From: Collinsella sp.
Lineage (GTDB): Bacteria > Actinomycetota > Coriobacteriia > Coriobacteriales > Coriobacteriaceae
Length of the DNA: 46,321 nt
Assembly (NCBI GenBank): GCA_019414025.1
Contig: DXMU01000006.1
Location: forward strand, 1-46,321
Direction of reading: 5' to 3'
Made by a program: the position numbers and the translations under genes. The number at the start of each line of letters is the position of its first letter. The first letter of the stretch is position 1. Below are positions 25,837-34,460 of this stretch, one piece after another. Below the pieces are notes generated by a model that saw only the letters and a list, made by a program, of their open reading frames with translations, was not told where the DNA came from and made no database searches.

Positions 25837-27219
25837 TTACTTAAGCTCGGGCCAGAAGTCCTTGTTAGCCTCGATCATGTCGTCGAGAACCTCCTTGGCG
25901 ACCTTCATCGACGGCACGGTCTTGTTGAGCGTAAAGGCCTTGAGCGCCTTCTCGTACGAACCCTCGATCGTAGCCTCGACCACGAGCTTCTCGGAGTTCA
26001 GCTGCTGCATCATAAGACCCTGCTGGAACAGCGGAATGTTGTCGCGGCTGATGACCTCGGGGCCGTTCTTGCCAATGTAGGCAGGCAGCTCGACCATGGC
26101 GTCATAGGGCATGTTGGGGATGGCGCCCTTGTTCTCGCAAATGACCAGGAAGCGCTGCTTGGTGTCGTTCTTCAGAGCGATGGCCAGGTCGGCAATCCAG
26201 TCGCCGTGGCTGCCCGCATAGAACGTGCTCTCGTCGATCTCGCCGGTCTTCTCGTAGTGATCGATACCGTCGAAGAGGTTCTTCTCGCGCGTCTCCTCAA
26301 CCTCGTTAGCACGGGTGCGCTCGGGGTTGGAATGCTCGACGAACTCCTTCTGCTGCAGGTAGTAGTTCAGGTACGTGTTGGGCAGGTACTCCGGGAAGCA
26401 CTCCATGATCTCGTACTCGCCCTTCCAGACGTAGTACCAGCTGCCCTTGGTGTGGCGGTTCTGCTCGGGGTGCTCGTCGGTGGCCTCCTCGGGCTTCTTG
26501 GACATCAGCGAGCTCATGCCCTTGAGGTACGAATCGGGCAGCAGAATCTCATGCTCCTTGATGTACTCGCGCAGCTGCGGGAGCACCTCCTCGCCCTTGT
26601 GGCGGATCGAGGTGAACCAACCAAAGTGGTTGAGGCCAAAGTAATCGTACTCGACATCCTTCTTGTCGATATCGAGCGCGGCGCAAACCACGTCGATAAT
26701 CGCGATCGGCATGTCGCAGATGTTGATGATGCGAGCGTTGGGGCGCAGGACGCGGCAGCCCTCGGAGACGATGGCGGCAGGGTTGGAGTAGTTAAGAATC
26801 CAGTAGTCCTTCTTGGCATACTTCTCAACGTCGTCAATCAGCTCGACCATGGGGAAGATGGTGCGCATGCCGTAGGCAAGGCCGCCGCAACCGCAGGTCT
26901 CCTGGCCCACGCAGCCGTGACGCAGCGGAATCTTCTCGTCCTGCTCGCGCATGGCGTAGCCGCCCACGCGCATCTGGGCAAACACGAAGCTCGCGTCCGT
27001 AAAAGCCGTCTCCTTGTCGGTGGTCACCGTGAGCTTGATGTCCAGGCCGAGGTCCTCGTGCAAAATCCAGTCCACGAGCACGCCGATCTTGCGCTGGCGC
27101 TCCTCGTTGATGTCGTACAGGCGAATCTCGTCAACGTCGAGCTCGTCCTTGCGCAGAGCGATGGACTTGACGATGCCGGGGGTAAAGGTGGATCCGCCAC
27201 CACACAGAGTAATGATCAT
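25837..27219 (-). CDS. GH4 6-phospho-alpha-glucosidase (maltose-6'-phosphate glucosidase)
   Basis: A 460-residue NAD- and metal-dependent family 4 glycosidase. The N-terminus LCGGGSTFTPGIV binds NAD, and GCVGQETCGCGGLAYG and NYSNPAAIV are conserved. The motif NICDMP near residue 170 contains CDMP, which marks 6-phospho-alpha-glucosidases (GlvA/MalH); beta-specific members have CN-x-P. GLNHFGW supplies the metal His. Whole-protein similarity in memory is closest to GlvA. It hydrolyses maltose-6'-phosphate or related alpha-glucosides made by the adjacent PTS; the IICB stop lies only 3 bp before its ATG, so translation is probably coupled. It is last in the operon, before the terminator. A GGAG site precedes the start. 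Confidence 0.88.
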   Translation of the reverse strand: MIITLCGGGSTFTPGIVKSIALRKDELDVDEIRLYDINEERQRKIGVLVDWILHEDLGLDIKLTVTTDKETAFTDASFVFAQMRVGGYAMREQDEKIPLRHGCVGQETCGCGGLAYGMRTIFPMVELIDDVEKYAKKDYWILNYSNPAAIVSEGCRVLRPNARIINICDMPIAIIDVVCAALDIDKKDVEYDYFGLNHFGWFTSIRHKGEEVLPQLREYIKEHEILLPDSYLKGMSSLMSKKPEEATDEHPEQNRHTKGSWYYVWKGEYEIMECFPEYLPNTYLNYYLQQKEFVEHSNPERTRANEVEETREKNLFDGIDHYEKTGEIDESTFYAGSHGDWIADLAIALKNDTKQRFLVICENKGAIPNMPYDAMVELPAYIGKNGPEVISRDNIPLFQQGLMMQQLNSEKLVVEATIEGSYEKALKAFTLNKTVPSMKVAKEVLDDMIEANKDFWPELK

Positions 27220-27222
27220 TGT

Positions 27223-28839
27223 TTACTGCTCCTTCTCAATTGCGTTTTCGACCTTGTCGCGCATCTCGGCGACCTTCATGCCAAAGATGATCTGGATATT
27301 GTTGCCGTTGCGGTTGATGCCGCTGTTGGGCACGTGGTTGATGAGGTTCTCATCGATGAGGTCCGGGTTCTTAACGTTCACGCGAAGACGCGTAAAGCAG
27401 TTCTCGAGCTCCTCGATGTTGTCCTTGCCGCCAAGACCTGCGACTAGGTCGGCAATACCTGCATCAACGCCCTCTGCGGGAGCTGCGGCAACAGCGCCCT
27501 GCTTCACCGCGACAGACGCGGCGGCCTCGCCCTCGGCAACGGACTCAGCAAGCTCGGACTCCTCCTCGCGACCAGGCGTGTGGAGGTTGAGCTTCTTAAT
27601 AAGGAAGGTGAAGAGGAAGAAGTACAGGGCAGCGTTGACGACTCCGAGCACGAGCATCATCGGCCAGTTGGTCTTATCGACACCAAGAACCAGGTTGGAA
27701 ACCACGATGTTGATGATGCCACCTGCAGTCGAAGCGGGCACGGAGAGAACCTTGAGCAGAACCAGGAAGATACCGGAAAGAACCGAGTGAACAACAAAGA
27801 GCACGGGAGCGGCAAAGACAAAGAGGAAGTCCATGGGCTCGGTGACACAGGAGAGCACGGCGGTGATGATCAGCGGGATGATAACGGCCTTGGTCTTATC
27901 CTTGTTCCCCTTGTAAGCGGTGAAGATAAAGGCGAGACCGATACCGATGTAGGGCCACAGGTTGTTGAAGGTGTAGCTGTTGAAATAGGTGCTATCGGAG
28001 AAGGGCTGGCCCGTCATTGCCATCTCGGCAACACGGATGGGATAGGCGCCGGCGATAACCTGATCGCCCAGCGTCAGGGTGCCGCCCACATCGGAGAACT
28101 GGAACGGGGTGTAGATGAGGTGATGCAGACCGGTAGGAACGAGCAGCTTGTTGAGCATGCCGTAGATAAACAGACCGATGTTGCCCGACTCCTTAATGAT
28201 GCCGGCAACGGAGGAGATGGCACCCTGAACCGGAGGCCAAACGATGCAGAAGCCAGCACCCATGATCCAGGAAATGATGATCATGATCAGGAACGGAAAA
28301 CGAACGCCCGAGAACATCGAAAGGGCAATGGGAAACTGCTTGTTCGAGTACTTGTTGAACACGGCACCGGTGATGCAACCAAGAATGATGCCGCCAAACA
28401 CGCCGGTATCGAGCACCTGAATGCCCATAACGGTGCTCTGGCCGGTTCCGGTAAGACCGAGCATGCCGCTCGCTTCGGCAAGAGAGCCGGTGGCGTTGAG
28501 CACGATGTTGTTAGCCTGCAGGAACAGGAAGAACGACATCAGGGCAATCAGCGAAGCATGGCCCTTGTTCTTCTTTGCCATGGCGCCGGCGATGCCCACG
28601 CAGAACAGAATCGAGAGGTTGTTGATGATAAACATCAGCGACTGATAGACAACGGTGCCCACAAGCTGGAACGGACCGGAGCCCAGTACGGGGATCAAGG
28701 CGCAAATGGTCTTGTTGGTCAGAATAATGCCCACGATGAGCAGAATGCCGGCAACCGAGAGATACATCATCGGCTGGACGATTGACTTCGCGAACACCTC
28801 CAACGGCGCTTTGAAATTGAACTTCTTTTTTGCGGTCAT
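27223..28839 (-). CDS. PTS alpha-glucoside-type EIICB transporter
   Basis: A 538-residue fusion. Residues 1-430 form the membrane IIC domain, with many hydrophobic segments and the MFSGVRFPFLIM and TGLHHLIYTPF motifs typical of the glucose/maltose PTS subfamily. A polar Ala/Glu-rich linker (about 435-465) follows, and then the IIB domain with the phosphorylated cysteine in ENCFTRLRV near residue 480. It imports and phosphorylates the sugar at O-6 and needs IIA from the gene at 29812-30324. Pairing with a GH4 alpha enzyme points to maltose, isomaltose or sucrose isomers. The ATG at 28839 has GGGGAG 7 nt upstream; the upstream in-frame start at 28866 lacks one. Confidence 0.9.
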   Translation of the reverse strand: MTAKKKFNFKAPLEVFAKSIVQPMMYLSVAGILLIVGIILTNKTICALIPVLGSGPFQLVGTVVYQSLMFIINNLSILFCVGIAGAMAKKNKGHASLIALMSFFLFLQANNIVLNATGSLAEASGMLGLTGTGQSTVMGIQVLDTGVFGGIILGCITGAVFNKYSNKQFPIALSMFSGVRFPFLIMIIISWIMGAGFCIVWPPVQGAISSVAGIIKESGNIGLFIYGMLNKLLVPTGLHHLIYTPFQFSDVGGTLTLGDQVIAGAYPIRVAEMAMTGQPFSDSTYFNSYTFNNLWPYIGIGLAFIFTAYKGNKDKTKAVIIPLIITAVLSCVTEPMDFLFVFAAPVLFVVHSVLSGIFLVLLKVLSVPASTAGGIINIVVSNLVLGVDKTNWPMMLVLGVVNAALYFFLFTFLIKKLNLHTPGREEESELAESVAEGEAAASVAVKQGAVAAAPAEGVDAGIADLVAGLGGKDNIEELENCFTRLRVNVKNPDLIDENLINHVPNSGINRNGNNIQIIFGMKVAEMRDKVENAIEKEQ

Positions 28840-28938
28840 AGCGGTACTCCCCTTCCTTTTCCGCAAATTAAGACAGATGTGCCCTAGACAAGACCGTGAG
28901 CCCTGCCTTATATCAATCGATGTGTGGGCACGTTATGC

Positions 28939-29793
28939 CTAGAGACCAGGTTCTCCAAGCAGGTTAACAATGTGATATGCGAGATAACTCTTCTCGGCAT
29001 CGGTAACGACAACGTTATAGGTAGACGACAAGTGGGCAGCTATGGCGTCCGCGCACGAGAATGCGCACGGATACGCCGTTTCATCGATTCGGAACAGCGC
29101 GTCGCCATTGATTTGCCCGGCCGCAGGATCGAGCGCTCGCTGTGCGAAAAACTGCAGGTGACGAACGAAACGCTCATAGGGCAGCGAGGTGTCATCGAGG
29201 GTCGTAGCATAGCGCTCGGAAACAATCGTGAGCACGTCGCGAACAAGCTGGACCGAGATGATGAGACGGTCGGAGCGTTGCGGCATGGTGGCGTTGACGA
29301 TATGCAGCGTAATAAAACCCTGCTCTTCTTCGCTCATCTGGATGCCCATATACTCCTTGACAATCTGCAGCGCACGGCCCGCAAGCGCATACTCCTTGCG
29401 ATAGAACTGCTGGATCTCGAGCAGCAACGGATTCTCGCAGGGGACGCCCTTGCGCTCGCGCTCCAAAGCAAGGCTGATATGGTCTGCGAGAGCAATGAGA
29501 ATCTTGTCGTTGATATCAACATTGAGCTCTCGACGAAGCATCTGAACGATGTCCTCGGAAATCACGAGGTTGACGGTGGGGATGGACTCTAAAAGATGTG
29601 CCAAGCGGTCAATCGTACGCGAATCCTGAGAAGTTCCCTCCTGCAACGCGTAGGTCTTTTCGACCGATGCCTCGTCGATGGCATCGCCGGCATGACGGCC
29701 AAAGCAGAGGCCTCGACCGATGACGATGAGCTCAGAGCCATCGTCCGAAGTGGCCATTGCGACGTTGTTGTTGAAAACTCGCTTGATAACCAC
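28939..29793 (-). CDS. BglG/LicT-family transcriptional antiterminator
   Basis: A 284-residue antiterminator. The N-terminal RNA-binding domain begins VIKRVFNNNVA and has ELIVIGRGLCFGRHAGD (about residues 1-55). Two PRD domains follow, with His in ADHISLALE and TLHIVNAT (PRD1) and in FVRHLQFF and AYHIVNLLG (PRD2). PTS phosphorylation of such histidines controls RNA binding. It lies between IIA and IICB genes and should control this operon. The start is probably the GTG at 29793, which puts VIKRVFNNN at the N-terminus as in LicT; a GTG at 29805 is possible. I could not find a textbook RAT site in the operon leader. Confidence 0.9.
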   Translation of the reverse strand: MVIKRVFNNNVAMATSDDGSELIVIGRGLCFGRHAGDAIDEASVEKTYALQEGTSQDSRTIDRLAHLLESIPTVNLVISEDIVQMLRRELNVDINDKILIALADHISLALERERKGVPCENPLLLEIQQFYRKEYALAGRALQIVKEYMGIQMSEEEQGFITLHIVNATMPQRSDRLIISVQLVRDVLTIVSERYATTLDDTSLPYERFVRHLQFFAQRALDPAAGQINGDALFRIDETAYPCAFSCADAIAAHLSSTYNVVVTDAEKSYLAYHIVNLLGEPGL

Positions 29794-29811
29794 GGTACCC
29801 ACCACAAGAAT

Positions 29812-30324
29812 TTACTCGGAAAGCCAGACGACAGGCTCTTTAACAGCAACAGGGCCGGAAGCGTGCTCACGAAGAGTCGAGTTCTCCGAACGCTCGCACA
29901 CGATAACGAAGACCGTGGGATCGAAGCCGGCGGCGCGGACCGCGTCGAAATCGACCTCGACGAGGGGCTGGCCCGCGTCGACATGGTCACCCTGAGCAAC
30001 AAGCGCATGGAAGCCCTTGCCCTCAAGTTTAACAGTGTCGATTCCGATATGCAGCATCACCTGAGCAGAGCTGTCGTCGGACATGATACCCAGCGCGTGC
30101 TCGGTCGGGAACAGCGCCGCGACGGTACCGGAGACAGGAGCGCACACCGTTCCCTCTTGGGGAACCACGGCAACGCCATCGCCCACGGCACGGCTGCTAA
30201 AAGCGGGGTCATTGGTTTTTTCCAGATGAACAAGCTCGCCGGAAACGGGAGCGAGGATTTCGAACTCGGAAGTTGCAGTCTTCTGCTCATCCGAACCGCC
30301 CATCAGGCGAGAAAAGAAACCCAT
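29812..30324 (-). CDS. PTS glucose-family EIIA protein
   Basis: A 170-residue cytosolic IIA of the glucose (Crr-like) family. Typical motifs are ILAPVSGELVHLE, VAVVPQEGTVCAPVSGTV and the active-site region VMLHIGIDTVKLEGKGF, with the phosphorylated His in MLHIGID. GDHVDAGQPLVEVDF follows. It passes phosphate from HPr to the IICB two genes downstream. The C-terminus is longer than E. coli IIA, with an added EPVVWLSE tail. The ATG at 30324 has AAGGGA about 10 nt upstream; the open frame reaches 30387 without a better site. It is first in the operon. Confidence 0.9.
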   Translation of the reverse strand: MGFFSRLMGGSDEQKTATSEFEILAPVSGELVHLEKTNDPAFSSRAVGDGVAVVPQEGTVCAPVSGTVAALFPTEHALGIMSDDSSAQVMLHIGIDTVKLEGKGFHALVAQGDHVDAGQPLVEVDFDAVRAAGFDPTVFVIVCERSENSTLREHASGPVAVKEPVVWLSE

Positions 30325-30353
30325 GGTGGCATGTCCCTTCATAAATATAGCCC

Positions 30354-30408
30354 AACCAAAATCAAGCGAATGCGTCCATAGAGACACATCCGTTCAAAGA
30401 CTTTGGTT
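30354..30408 (-). promoter_or_regulatory. Structured leader of the PTS operon, possible antitermination target
   Basis: On the minus strand AACCAAAGTC pairs with GATTTTGGTT (30354-30363 with 30399-30408). Nested inside is a GGATGTGTC/GACGCATTC stem (30368-30376 with 30383-30391) with a 6-nt loop. It sits between the promoter and the IIA ribosome site. A clear RAT consensus and T-run were not seen. Confidence 0.4.
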
Positions 30409-30461
30409 AGGCCCACGTCCGAGGGACTCGGTAACCTTCCGCATTTCTTTTTACGGGAGCT

Positions 30462-30489
30462 ATTGTAGACAAGCCCAAAGCCAGAACAA
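30462..30489 (-). promoter_or_regulatory. Probable promoter of the alpha-glucoside PTS operon
   Basis: On the minus strand TTGTTC (30484-30489) and TACAAT (30462-30467) are separated by 16 bp. This gives a leader of roughly 130 nt before the IIA start, long enough for antiterminator control. Confidence 0.5.
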
Positions 30490-30538
30490 TCATTATGACC
30501 GGTGAGCGGTATTTTTTCTTCGATAAACGGTATTTAAG

Positions 30539-30586
30539 CGGCACTTGGGGACGTTCCTTTTCTGCCGGCACCCAGGGACACTCCTT
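30539..30586. repeat. REP-like family C, copy 1
   Basis: The segment starting CGGCACTTGGGGACGTTCC, continuing with TGCCGGCACCCAGG and ending GACACTCCTT, matches the reverse complement of 46212-46263 with only a few differences. It is non-coding, between the PTS promoter and the redox gene, and may also serve as the redox gene's 3' hairpin. Confidence 0.6.
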
Positions 30587-30618
30587 GCTCTGGCCCCATT
30601 GCACCAATTTCGTATGCG

Positions 30619-31380
30619 CTAGATGAAGAGTTCGCATTCCTTCCGCACGACGCAAACCTTGCTCAGCATCTGGGAAACAGCGGATAGCTTGTTGGGATCA
30701 AGCTTGCGAGCGCCTCGCGGACATACGGCGATGCAGCGCATGCAGGAGATACACGCCTCGTCAGCTGCTCGCTTGGGGTCGCCCTTGTCGATAGCGCAAA
30801 CGGGGCACGCCGCGGCGCATGCACCGCAGGAGACGCAATCCTCTGTTGCCTCGGGTGCCATGCGGTGACCTCCAGCTTGTTTATAAGGACGATTGCCGGG
30901 AATAGAGGGCTCGGATGCATCCTCAGCCAACAGCTTCTGCTGAATTTGCTGCGCAAACTCTGCGAGCTGCGCCGCATCCTGCGCATCCGGTCGCCCAGCA
31001 GCAAACTGACGAGCAACGGAATGCTCAGCAATAGCAGAAACCGCTGCGACCACCCTAAATCCGGCGCGCTTCGCAACGTCCTCCAACTCTACGAGCGTGT
31101 CCTCAAACGCGCGGTTTCCGTATACACAAACCAAAACAGTCCGAGCCCCGTTGCCGCGCACTATGCCCAACCGGTCAGCCACCACAGCCGGGATTCTACC
31201 GGCATACGCCGGCACAGAGATTACGGCCACGTCGTCCTCAGTCATCGAGACGGCGCTGAAATCTAGCCCGCTATCGGTCAGATCGACGGTAACGGTATTT
31301 TTGTCCAGCGCCCCGGCCACAAGGCCAGACACCTTCCGCGTTCCACCCGTCGGACTAAACACAATTTCGAATACGTCCAT
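30619..31380 (-). CDS. EFR1-family ferredoxin (flavodoxin-like domain plus two 4Fe-4S clusters)
   Basis: A 253-residue electron carrier. The N-terminal flavodoxin-like domain has the phosphate loop SPTGGTRKV (residues 9-17) and AYAGRIP. The C-terminal part has two 4Fe-4S motifs, CVSCGACAAACPVCA and CISCMRCIAVCPRGA. Such EFR1 proteins are common in gut anaerobes; the redox partner is unknown. GGGGAGGG about 7 nt upstream supports the ATG at 31380. It is monocistronic. The extra Cys in CPVCA replaces the more common Pro/Thr position and the last residues also contain two Cys (VCVVRKECELFI). Confidence 0.9.
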   Translation of the reverse strand: MDVFEIVFSPTGGTRKVSGLVAGALDKNTVTVDLTDSGLDFSAVSMTEDDVAVISVPAYAGRIPAVVADRLGIVRGNGARTVLVCVYGNRAFEDTLVELEDVAKRAGFRVVAAVSAIAEHSVARQFAAGRPDAQDAAQLAEFAQQIQQKLLAEDASEPSIPGNRPYKQAGGHRMAPEATEDCVSCGACAAACPVCAIDKGDPKRAADEACISCMRCIAVCPRGARKLDPNKLSAVSQMLSKVCVVRKECELFI

Positions 31381-31465
31381 CGAGGCACCCTCCCCCTACG
31401 CCTGGCGACGCGTCAAGCCGTTTTCACATCCAGCCAGAGTATACGGTACGTGGGATCCACGTTTT

Positions 31466-31490
31466 GGTGCACCAAACACCCCAATGCACC
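31466..31490. repeat. GGTGCA...TGCACC hairpin (REP-like family B)
   Basis: GGTGCA at 31466-31471 pairs with TGCACC at 31485-31490 around a CACCCCAA-type loop. It matches the layout of the hairpin at 12053-12083. Confidence 0.4.
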
Positions 31491-31591
31491 CACCCTACGC
31501 TGTCTGCCTCTTCGTTTTGTATTAATTACGGTACAGATTGTATATATTTACGGGATACCGCCGTGTTCTCCTGAGGTACCCCATCCTGGCC

Positions 31592-31826
31592 CGTGCAAAA
31601 AACGGAGTATTCTGCAACGTGACCGCGCCAGCACCGCCGCGGGTGGGCAAAACTGTAGGGCGCCGTATCATTCTAAGTCCCGACATGGCGAGAATGACGC
31701 GCCCCTGCTCCGGAAAACGGCGAAATCTGACTCGGAACGCTCGCTAGGGATATCCGAAGGCCGCCGTTGGCAATACCGAATCGTATGCAACCAACTAGAG
31801 CTGCTGAATACTCCAAAAAATGCACG
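31592..31826. repeat. 235-bp element with 25-bp terminal inverted repeats (family D, copy 2)
   Basis: The left end 31592-31616 and right end 31802-31826 are near-inverted copies (CGTGCA, an A/T tract, GGAGTATTC, then GCA). The left flank GGTACCCCATCCTGG matches that of copy 1. The interior differs from copy 1 and has no open gene. Confidence 0.65.
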
Positions 31827-31929
31827 ACGCACCCCATGGGACCCATTGCCGCATGACAGAAAATAGGTCCTCGGCATCCCCCAGATGCATTCCCGAGAAA
31901 ATCGCGTTTGGATTAGCGATGGACACGGT

Positions 31930-31972
31930 AAACAAAAGGGCCCGAGCGTTGTTTGCTCGGGCCCTTTTGTTT
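31930..31972 (-). terminator. Strong bidirectional terminator of the DEAD-box helicase gene
   Basis: An 18-bp perfect stem (AAACAAAAGGGCCCGAGC against its complement) with a 7-nt loop; the A/T ends make T-runs on either strand. It lies 27 bp after the helicase stop codon. Confidence 0.92.
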
Positions 31973-31999
31973 GTCTCACGCTAGCGTGCGATGCGTATG

Positions 32000-34198
32000 T
32001 TATCTGCGCTTGCCGCCGCCGTCGCCGGGACGACGGGAGCTGCCGCCGCGATTGCCGCCACGATTGTTACCATAGCTGCCACGGTTATCGCGACCGCCGG
32101 CGCGACCGCCGCGGGAACCGGCCTGGTTGTCACCACGCCCGCCGCGGTAGCCGCCACGGCGCTCCTCGCGGGTGTCGTCGTAGTTGCGCCAATCATCGCG
32201 ACGATCGCGGCTGGCACGCGGGTCGCGACGATCGCGCGACTCATTCGAACGACCGGCGCCGCTGCGGCCACCGTTGCCACGAGCACCCTCGCGACGCTCG
32301 CCGCCACGGACGCCGCGCTCGTCACGCGAACCACGGCCTTCGCCGCCACGGCCACTGCGCTCGTCATTGCGACCGGAACGACGACGGTCACCCGAGCCGC
32401 GCTTGCCGCCGCGCGAACCGCGGCCCTCGTCCTCGCGCTCAACACGACGACGGCCACCACGGTCCTCGTCCTCGCGGCGACGGCGATGCGCCTCGCCCTG
32501 GAACTGCTTGGCACGGCGCTCGGCACGGTTGCCGCGTGGGGTCTGCTCGACGGCAGCAGCACCCCCGCGCTCCTCGGCAGCTACCTCGCGGGCCACGCTC
32601 TCCACAGCCTCGTCCACGCGAGCCTGAACGCCCTCGCGCACGCGGGTCTTGCCGCCGCGCTTGGGACGGCCCGGACGCTCGCCGTCGCTGCGGCGCTCGT
32701 CGCGACCGCGGTTGGAACGACCGGCAACATCGCCGTAATCGTCGCCGTTGCGCTTGCCGTCGCGACGCGCCTGCTCAAGCTTCTTCTTGCTCTTGGACTT
32801 GCCGCGCTTGGTCTTCTTCTTCACCTTAAAGGCGGCAGGGTCGCGCTCGGGGTCAACCGCGGGCGGGTTGGGACCCACATGCAGGTCGCCGGCCCCGTAG
32901 ATGTCGGCCGTCTTGTCCATGAGCTTCTCGATCTCGTAGAACTCATCGACATCCCGCTCGGTCACAAACGTGATGGCCCACCCCAGCTCGCCGGCGCGGC
33001 CCGTACGGCCAATGCGGTGGATATAGTCGGTCGGCTCGGCCGGCACATCAAAGTTCACGACGTAGCGCACGTCGCTGATGTCGATGCCGCGGGCGAGCAC
33101 GTCGGTCGCCACCAGTACGTCGACGGTGCCGTCGCGGAAGGCCGAAAGCGCGCGCTCGCGCTGCGCCTGGCTGCGGTTGCCGTGAATCGCGGCGGCCTTG
33201 ATGCCCTTACGCTCCAAGCGACGGCAGCAGCTGTCGGCGCGGTGCTTGGTGCGCATAAAGACGATAGTGCGCTCCGGGCCCTCCTTTTTGAGGAACTCGG
33301 GCAGCAGGTTGTTCTTGGCCTCGATGGACACCGGGAACACAAACTGGTCGACGGTGTCGGCGGTCGATGTAGCGGGCGCGATCTCCACGCGGGCCGGGTC
33401 GCTCACCAGGTCGGTGATCTCGCCCACGGCCTCCTCGTCGAGCGTAGCCGAGAACAGCAGCGTCTGGCGCTCGGCCGGCGTCTCGCGCACGATGCGGCGG
33501 ACGGCGGGTAAAAAGCCCATATCGAGCATGCGATCGGCCTCGTCGAGCACCAGCACCTTGACCTCGTCCAGGTGGCAGGCGCCCTGCTCGATCAGGTCGA
33601 CCAGACGGCCCGGCGTGGCGACCAGGATGTCGCAGCCGTACTTGAGCGCCGCGGTCTGGGGCTTGTAGCTCACGCCGCCCACGACGGTCACGGCAACATG
33701 GCCGGTAACGTCGGCGATCTTGCTCGCGACCTCGTCGATCTGCTGGGCAAGCTCGCGCGTGGGGGTGATGACGAGCATCAAGGGACCGCGACCGTTGCCC
33801 TCGGGCTTCTTGGCGCCGCGACGGCGGTTGCGGCCTCCGCGCTCGCGCACGGGCTTGGGCGGAGCGATGTGCTCCAGGTTGTTCATGGTCGGCAGCAAAA
33901 AGGCAGCCGTCTTGCCGGTGCCGGTCTGAGCGGCGGCAAGCAGGTCGCGGCCCTCGAGCACAACGGGAATCGAGCCAGCCTGGACAGGCGTGGGCGCCGT
34001 GTAGCCAAGGTTCTCGATGGCACGAAGCATCTCGTCCGAAAGTCCCAGCTCGTCAAAGGCGGGCAGGCTCTCGGTCGCGGACTCAACGGTCTCGGCGGCG
34101 CTGGCCTCGTCGGCAGCATCGAAGGCAGCCTGGGTCATGGCCTCGCGGGCCTCGTCCAGAATCTCGGCGTCCGTGACGTCGGATACAGAATTACGCAT
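32000..34198 (-). CDS. DEAD-box ATP-dependent RNA helicase with long RGG-like tail
   Basis: A 732-residue RNA helicase. The core has AQTGTGKT (motif I), ITPTRELAQQ (Ia), DEAD (II) in VLVLDEADRMLDMGF, SAT (III), and ATDVLARGIDISD with HRIGRTGRAG (V-VI). About residues 440-732 form a tail: a KKKTKRGKSKSKKK patch, then some 230 residues rich in Arg, Gly, Asp and Glu (RGGRRR, RGSRGG, GGYRGGRGD, NNRGGNRGG), expected to be disordered and RNA-binding. It is of the DeaD/CsdA/CshA type, with roles in ribosome assembly and mRNA decay in the cold. The ATG at 34198 has AAGGA about 11 nt upstream. The promoter lies about 200 bp away, giving a long leader as in cold-shock helicases. Confidence 0.93.
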   Translation of the reverse strand: MRNSVSDVTDAEILDEAREAMTQAAFDAADEASAAETVESATESLPAFDELGLSDEMLRAIENLGYTAPTPVQAGSIPVVLEGRDLLAAAQTGTGKTAAFLLPTMNNLEHIAPPKPVRERGGRNRRRGAKKPEGNGRGPLMLVITPTRELAQQIDEVASKIADVTGHVAVTVVGGVSYKPQTAALKYGCDILVATPGRLVDLIEQGACHLDEVKVLVLDEADRMLDMGFLPAVRRIVRETPAERQTLLFSATLDEEAVGEITDLVSDPARVEIAPATSTADTVDQFVFPVSIEAKNNLLPEFLKKEGPERTIVFMRTKHRADSCCRRLERKGIKAAAIHGNRSQAQRERALSAFRDGTVDVLVATDVLARGIDISDVRYVVNFDVPAEPTDYIHRIGRTGRAGELGWAITFVTERDVDEFYEIEKLMDKTADIYGAGDLHVGPNPPAVDPERDPAAFKVKKKTKRGKSKSKKKLEQARRDGKRNGDDYGDVAGRSNRGRDERRSDGERPGRPKRGGKTRVREGVQARVDEAVESVAREVAAEERGGAAAVEQTPRGNRAERRAKQFQGEAHRRRREDEDRGGRRRVEREDEGRGSRGGKRGSGDRRRSGRNDERSGRGGEGRGSRDERGVRGGERREGARGNGGRSGAGRSNESRDRRDPRASRDRRDDWRNYDDTREERRGGYRGGRGDNQAGSRGGRAGGRDNRGSYGNNRGGNRGGSSRRPGDGGGKRR

Positions 34199-34397
34199 AT
34201 GTTGTTGTTCCTTATCTGCACGCGTTATGGGCACGGCATGCGGCCGCGCGAGCGTGCTTGGTAGTGCGCTAATACATACAAAAACAGGTGCGCACAGAGA
34301 GGACGTTGCTCAGCACGCTGGCGATCGCTTTGGCAGCCCTATCACGCGCCGTCCAGACGCAGCGGCCCTAAGCGATGGAGCAGATTCGCCGCCGGTT

Positions 34398-34403
34398 AGT
34401 ATA
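34398..34403 (-). promoter_or_regulatory. Candidate -10 box of the DEAD-box helicase promoter
   Basis: TATACT on the minus strand, preceded by GGG; no good -35 at 17 bp (TTTACG-like box about 21 bp away). It implies a long 5' leader of about 190 nt. Confidence 0.4.
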
Positions 34404-34460
34404 CCCGCGCTTCGCATGCCCCCACGTAAACCACAGATGACGGGGCGGGCCCGGACCGAT

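Larger units (their letters stand above)
31381..31999. other. Intergenic region of about 620 bp without a convincing gene
   Basis: It holds a GGTGC hairpin at 31466-31490, family D copy 2 (31592-31826) and a strong bidirectional terminator at 31930-31972. The long plus-strand open frame entering it from 31991 is antisense to the helicase tail. Confidence 0.6.

Noticed and set aside
31991..33511. 506-codon plus-strand open frame
   Set aside because: It is antisense to the Arg/Gly-rich tail and core of the DEAD-box helicase, has an Ala/Thr-rich low-complexity product and no ribosome site.
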